NCBI GenBank assembly: GCA_021768985.1
Contig: JAETTR010000086.1
Coordinates: forward strand, 1-5,846
Source of the DNA: Bacillota bacterium
Lineage (GTDB): Bacteria > Bacillota > Clostridia > Christensenellales > Borkfalkiaceae
Length of the DNA stretch: 5,846 bases
Direction of reading: 5' to 3'
The notes below the pieces were generated by a model. The model ran no database searches, was not told the origin of the DNA, and was given only the letters and a program-made list of their open reading frames with translations. Positions 1 to 3,700 of the stretch are shown piece after piece; within the stretch, counting starts at the first letter, position 1, and each line of letters starts with the position of its first letter. The position numbers and the translations under genes were made by a program.

Positions 1-505
1 CTTTTACGTCAAATTCATACTCCAAAACTTTTGAAGTCGAAATCAAATCTTTTCCGCTACCATATTTACATGACATAGCAATATTGAAGCCTTTCGAAAC
101 ATCTCCCCAATTTGAAGCATACGTATAATTAGAAGCCGAAATCGTAGGTGTGTCTGTAAATTCCAGAAACTGATCGGCATCATAACCAAATTCCAAATAA
201 TTTATCCAAGTAGGAATATCACTTAAATCAACAGCACTATCACTCACCTTCAACGGTGCAATATTTATGTTGAAAGAATCCCAATAAACATCTTGAGAAG
301 ACGGCGTAATAGTAAGTTTTACTTTAAAAGTACCACCGCGAGATACGCTTTTCTTGTCTGTTGTAATAGTAATCGTCGTTTCAGAACCCTGAGCGTTCGA
401 AACCGCCTTGCTCGTATGAAGGCACAGTACGCCGAACAACAGCGTACACGCCATTACCAAAGCAAGAATAATCGAGAAACTAATCTTTTTTACCGTACTC
501 TTCAT
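1..505 (-). CDS. Secreted protein with cohesin-like domain, 5' part only
   Basis: This reading frame starts at the ATG at 505 and stays open to the left edge, giving 168 residues without a stop. The start is chosen because AGGAG lies 6 bases upstream and a typical signal peptide follows at once: MKSTVKK, then a hydrophobic stretch at residues 8-29, with likely signal peptidase I sites after SKA (34) or SNA (38). Residues 43-168 read as a beta-sandwich resembling cohesins: a first strand ending in TDKKSVSRGGTFKVKLTI, then LEFGYDADQFLEF, which matches the cohesin Y-D-x-x-x-L-E signature, and later STSKVLEYEFDVK, where cohesins have the strand before a 'DAPAG'-like turn. The cohesin assignment is by eye and moderate; a related carbohydrate-binding or Ig-like fold is the main alternative. 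The product should be exported and could bind a dockerin. The gene has its own predicted promoter and structured leader, and it is far more AT-rich (about 38% GC) than its neighbour. The C-terminal part, which would show surface anchoring or further domains, is outside the window. Confidence 0.85.
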   Translation of the reverse strand, partial: MKSTVKKISFSIILALVMACTLLFGVLCLHTSKAVSNAQGSETTITITTDKKSVSRGGTFKVKLTITPSSQDVYWDSFNINIAPLKVSDSAVDLSDIPTWINYLEFGYDADQFLEFTDTPTISASNYTYASNWGDVSKGFNIAMSCKYGSGKDLISTSKVLEYEFDVK

Positions 506-511
506 AATACA

Positions 512-516
512 CTCCT
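512..516 (-). promoter_or_regulatory. Ribosome binding site of the cohesin-like gene
   Basis: On the minus strand AGGAG is followed by six bases (TGTATT) and the ATG at 505. This near-perfect Shine-Dalgarno sequence at normal spacing fixes the start codon of the secreted cohesin-like protein. Confidence 0.88.
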
Positions 517-541
517 TTTATTGAAGTATTTCAGATTTGTT

Positions 542-558
542 TTCGGTTCTGTACCGAA
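542..558 (-). other. Small stem-loop in the 5' leader
   Basis: TTCGGT (542-547) and ACCGAA (553-558) form a 6-base-pair stem with a 5-base loop. It lies in the predicted leader of the cohesin-like gene, 8 bases from the palindrome pair and about 25 bases before the ribosome binding site. No U-tract follows, so it is not an intrinsic terminator. It could help fold the leader, but the stem is short enough to be chance. Confidence 0.4.
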
Positions 559-566
559 TAATTTGC

Positions 567-592
567 TTGCAACCCCTCGCGAGGGGTTGCAA
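567..592. repeat. Perfect 26-base palindrome, first of an overlapping pair
   Basis: The arm TTGCAACCCCTCG (567-579) is followed directly by its exact reverse complement CGAGGGGTTGCAA (580-592). The match is perfect over 13 + 13 bases with no spacer. As RNA it would form a GC-rich hairpin with a few unpaired bases at the tip. It lies in the intergenic region, downstream of the predicted transcription start of the cohesin-like gene. It shares 586-592 with the next palindrome, so the two full stems cannot form together. No run of T follows on either side as a terminator would need. A repetitive extragenic palindrome (REP-like) unit is a plausible alternative to a dedicated leader element. Confidence 0.85.
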
Positions 593-613
593 AAGGGGTA
601 CCCCTTTTGCAAC
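586..613. repeat. Perfect 28-base palindrome, second of an overlapping pair
   Basis: The arm GTTGCAAAAGGGGT (586-599) is followed by its exact reverse complement ACCCCTTTTGCAAC (600-613), with no mismatch. Both palindromes end in the same TTGCAA motif and carry a GGGG/CCCC block, so they look like related units joined through a shared arm tip. On the minus-strand transcript this hairpin would begin about nine bases after the predicted transcription start, nearly at the 5' end of the mRNA. A terminal 5' hairpin can protect an mRNA, but that role here is inference. Confidence 0.85.
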
Positions 614-628
614 TTTATTATCACAGAT

Positions 629-657
629 ATTTTACAACATTTACAAAAACCCGTCAA
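629..657 (-). promoter_or_regulatory. Sigma-A-type promoter of the cohesin-like gene
   Basis: On the minus strand TTGACG (652-657) stands 17 bases upstream of TAAAAT (629-634). Each hexamer matches the housekeeping consensus at 5 of 6 positions and the spacing is optimal. Transcription would start near 622, giving a leader of about 117 bases that contains both palindromes, the small hairpin and the ribosome binding site. The promoter sits 60 bases past the stop of the giant gene, which suggests that the cohesin-like gene can be expressed independently of it. Confidence 0.7.
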
Positions 658-668
658 CTATTTGCACG

Positions 669-706
669 AAAAATATCATTTTTAGGGGTTTTTTGAGGAT
701 TTTTTT
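669..706. other. Phased A/T tracts upstream of the promoter
   Basis: Runs of A or T lie at 669-673 (A5 on the plus strand), 679-683 (T5), 689-694 (T6) and 700-706 (T7). Their centres are about 10 to 11.5 bases apart, close to one helical turn, and they lie just upstream of the -35 hexamer. Such phasing is typical of intrinsically bent DNA and AT-rich UP elements. The first and second runs also form a weak all-AT inverted repeat (AAAAAT/ATTTTT), too weak to count as a terminator. A promoter-boosting role is inferred. Confidence 0.4.
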
Positions 707-716
707 CAGAATTTTA

Positions 717-3700
717 TTATAAATTCGGGGTGTAATAATATTTTTCGAGATTGCCGCCGCTTGCGATCACCCCGTTCAAACGAGAGAGATCAGCCGCCGA
801 AATCTGACCGTTGTTCACGATAAACGCCGCAAGTTCCCCTTCCGCCGTCAATAACAGCGCGACGCGACTGTCGCTACGTTTCCCCATAATAAAGAGTCTT
901 AACGCTTCCGAATCGTCTGCCGTAATCTGCCCGTCGCCCGTTAAATCGCCGAGCACGGAGAGATACACCGTATCGGACTTGGCGTATACCGCATACCAAC
1001 CCGTGCCTACGATCGCGCCGTCGTCGTAGCTATCGGAATCCGCGCCGTCGTAAACGAGCGTGCCGTCGCGCTTATAGAGCTGTACGCGTTGGGGGTCGAG
1101 AATATTCGTAAGCCATTCCGCAATCGTCGTGTTCGCCGAAATCTGACCGAGCACCACGCGTTCGGAATCCAGATCGTCGGCGCCGTGAATCCAATCCAAT
1201 TCGCCGTACGCCCTGCGATACCAATAAGGATATCCTCCCGCAACCACCTTCTGTTCGGAAACGAACTGATAGATCGAATCTTCGGTGAGCTGCAATACCT
1301 CGCTCCCCGCAATCGTCAGCTTGCCGTACGCTTCGTCGACCACCACGGTGACCGCGTAATTGTCGTTACCGGTAACGACTCCGCTGCGGATTACGGGCAC
1401 GATCGGATAGATTCCGATTGCCGAAACCGCCGTAACAGAATTCCCCTCGCCGTCCGTAAACGTGGGCGAAACCGCGAACGCGCCGAGATCGAACACTTCG
1501 GAAAGCTGTTTTGCGGAATCCGCTTCCGATAAGCCTTCCGCCGTAAGCGTATACCAAGGATCGGTAAGCGTTACCGGTCTGCCCGTGTGCGGTACGTTCT
1601 TATTGAGCGACGTCACCTTGATCGTAACGTTCCTGGGCACGATCGTAAAATACTGCGTGTTTGCGGCGGGGCTGATCTTATAGTTATCCGCGTCCTCGCC
1701 CGCGAGCGAAAGACCCGCGTAATAGCCGCCCACCGCCGTGCCGCCGCCCGTTACGACGAGCGTTACGTCGTCCGTTTCGCCGTCTTCGTTCTGCGCCGCA
1801 TTGTCGATCTTTCCGACGGGAATCTGCTCTTTGCCGTTGTATTCGAGTTGCAGACTCTCCCAACTCAATTCGACCTCGCGCGGCAGTATCGTATACTGCA
1901 CGGAATGATCTTTTCCCGCTGCAAGCTTGTAGTTGGGGTTGGAAAGCTCTACCGCCGTCGCCGTATGCGAACCCGCGTCGCGCGCCCCGCCCGAAATTTT
2001 CACGACGGTGCAGGTATCGTCCACGCCGCCCTGTCCGAACAGTCCTTCCGCTTTTACCGTAGCCGTAGGCGTCTGAACTTTTCCGTTGTATTCGAGGTCG
2101 AGATCGCTCCATTCGACTTCCACTTCCGACGGCGCGATCGTGAACGCTTCGTCCGCATTTACGCAGTCTTCGAGGGTGTAATTACCGTTGTCGAGCCCTG
2201 TCGCAAGCGCGTTATGGTCGCCCGCGTTGACCGCGCCCTGCACGGTTACGTTCACTTCGTCGCCTTCGACAAGACATTCCGCTTTGACGGTCGCCTCGGG
2301 CGCCTGTTCTTTGCCGTTATACGTAAACCCTTCTTCGGGAGCCGTCCAAACGAGTTCGACCTTGCGGGGCGCAATCGTGAACTCTACCGAAAGGTTCTCG
2401 CCGTTTTCCACGGTATATTTGGGATCGTCCAACCCAACCGCCGTCGCCGTGTGCGTACCCGCGTTGACCGCGCCCTTTACGCCCACTTCGAAAGGACTGT
2501 CGCCTTCGACCAGACAGCTTTCGTCTACCGTGGCAACCGGCTTGTGCTCGGTGCCGTCGTACTCGTACTCGCCCGCTACCCACGAAATTTTTACGGGACG
2601 GGGAAGCACTTCGATCTCTATTTCTTTATTCGTTTCGCGGTAGAAGAGCGTTCCGTCGACGTGAACGACGAGAATCGCCTTGCCCGCTTTGAGCCCCGTG
2701 AGCACGTCGCCTTCCAAGGACGCGAACTCTTCGGACCCTTCTTTCAACCGATAAGTGACTTCGCCGATTTCGTCCTCGCTCGTGTTTACGACCTCAATCG
2801 TCATCGTGTCGCCGTAAACGACCGTATCCTTGACGAGCGCGACCGGCGCCTCCGGCTTCATGATCCGGAACTCCGCTTCCGCCTTGCCCGCCTGATAGTT
2901 TTCGCTCTCCGCGACTTCCGCAATCACGGTGACCGTACCGAGCATGAGCGGATGAAGCGTATCTCCTTCGATGCGCGCATCGCCCGTGCCGAGCAAGCTG
3001 CCATCCGCCGCGGTTCCGAGCCGATAGGTAACAGGCTTTCCGCTCTCGTTGCCCGTAACTTCGAGCGTCATGGGCTCGTCTACCGTGGCAACCGTACTGA
3101 CAAATTCCAATTTGAGCGGTGCTTTCTCGATCCGGAATTCGTGCGTGGGAAGGGTTTCTCCCAACGTGTAATTGGAGTTCGTAAGCGAGATCGCCGTTGC
3201 GGTATGCATACCCGCGTTGACCGCGCCCTGTACGACGACTTCGCAAGTGTCGCCCGCAAGCAATCCGCTCTTCACGTGCGCGAGCGGCTTCTTTTCCGTG
3301 CCGTCGTATACGAGTTCGAGATCATCCCATTCGATTTCAACGAGCTTCGGTTTGATCGTAACGGGAACCGTAACGCTGTTTGCGCCGTAGTCTTCCGTTT
3401 CGGCTACGTTAATGGTGACGTACACCTCGCCCGCGCGATAGGTTGCAAGCGACGTGTTCGATATTCCAGAGCCGCGCAACGCGCCAGCGCCCGAACCGTT
3501 CGAAAGCGAGAAGGAAATCTTGTTCGCATACTTGGAAAGATCGTCGCCGAGCCCCGTCACTTCGAGCAGAAGCGAACTGCCGTATTCGACCTCTTTGGTC
3601 TTTAAATCGACGGGCGCTTTCGCCTTATCGATCACCACCAGCGCCATGGTATTGGCGGACAGATAGTTCCGGATCTCGGGCACGCGAACGGAAACGGCCA

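Noticed and set aside
444..455. Lipobox VMAC (residues 17-20) in the signal peptide of the left gene
   Set aside because: Met at the second position is unusual, and the residues after the Cys are still strongly hydrophobic (TLLFGVL), which does not fit lipoprotein processing. SKA or SNA sites further on fit signal peptidase I better.
567..613. The palindrome pair as a Rho-independent terminator
   Set aside because: The stems are strong, but neither side is followed by a proper T-run; leftward the next bases are GCAAATTATT. They also lie beyond a good promoter in the same direction. Weak termination cannot be excluded, so they are recorded as palindromes only.
669..683. AAAAAT/ATTTTT inverted repeat as terminator of the giant gene
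   Set aside because: The stem has only A-T pairs, and the following bases (CGTGC on the minus strand) are not a U-tract. It would not be a working intrinsic terminator.
293..722. Two plus-strand open frames of 130 and 61 codons
   Set aside because: The first runs antisense through the signal-peptide gene and then through the palindromes; the second covers promoter and palindrome DNA. Neither has a ribosome binding site or a plausible protein composition.
1089..1532. Plus- and minus-strand open frames inside the C-terminal part of the giant gene
   Set aside because: They are off-frame shadows of the dockerin and pre-dockerin coding sequence, with Arg-rich translations and no start signals.
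1587..3605. A 672-codon open frame on the plus strand
   Set aside because: It is entirely antisense to the repeat gene, Arg/Phe/Val-rich without domain pattern, and lacks a ribosome binding site of note. Codon bias and repetition of the true gene explain its length.
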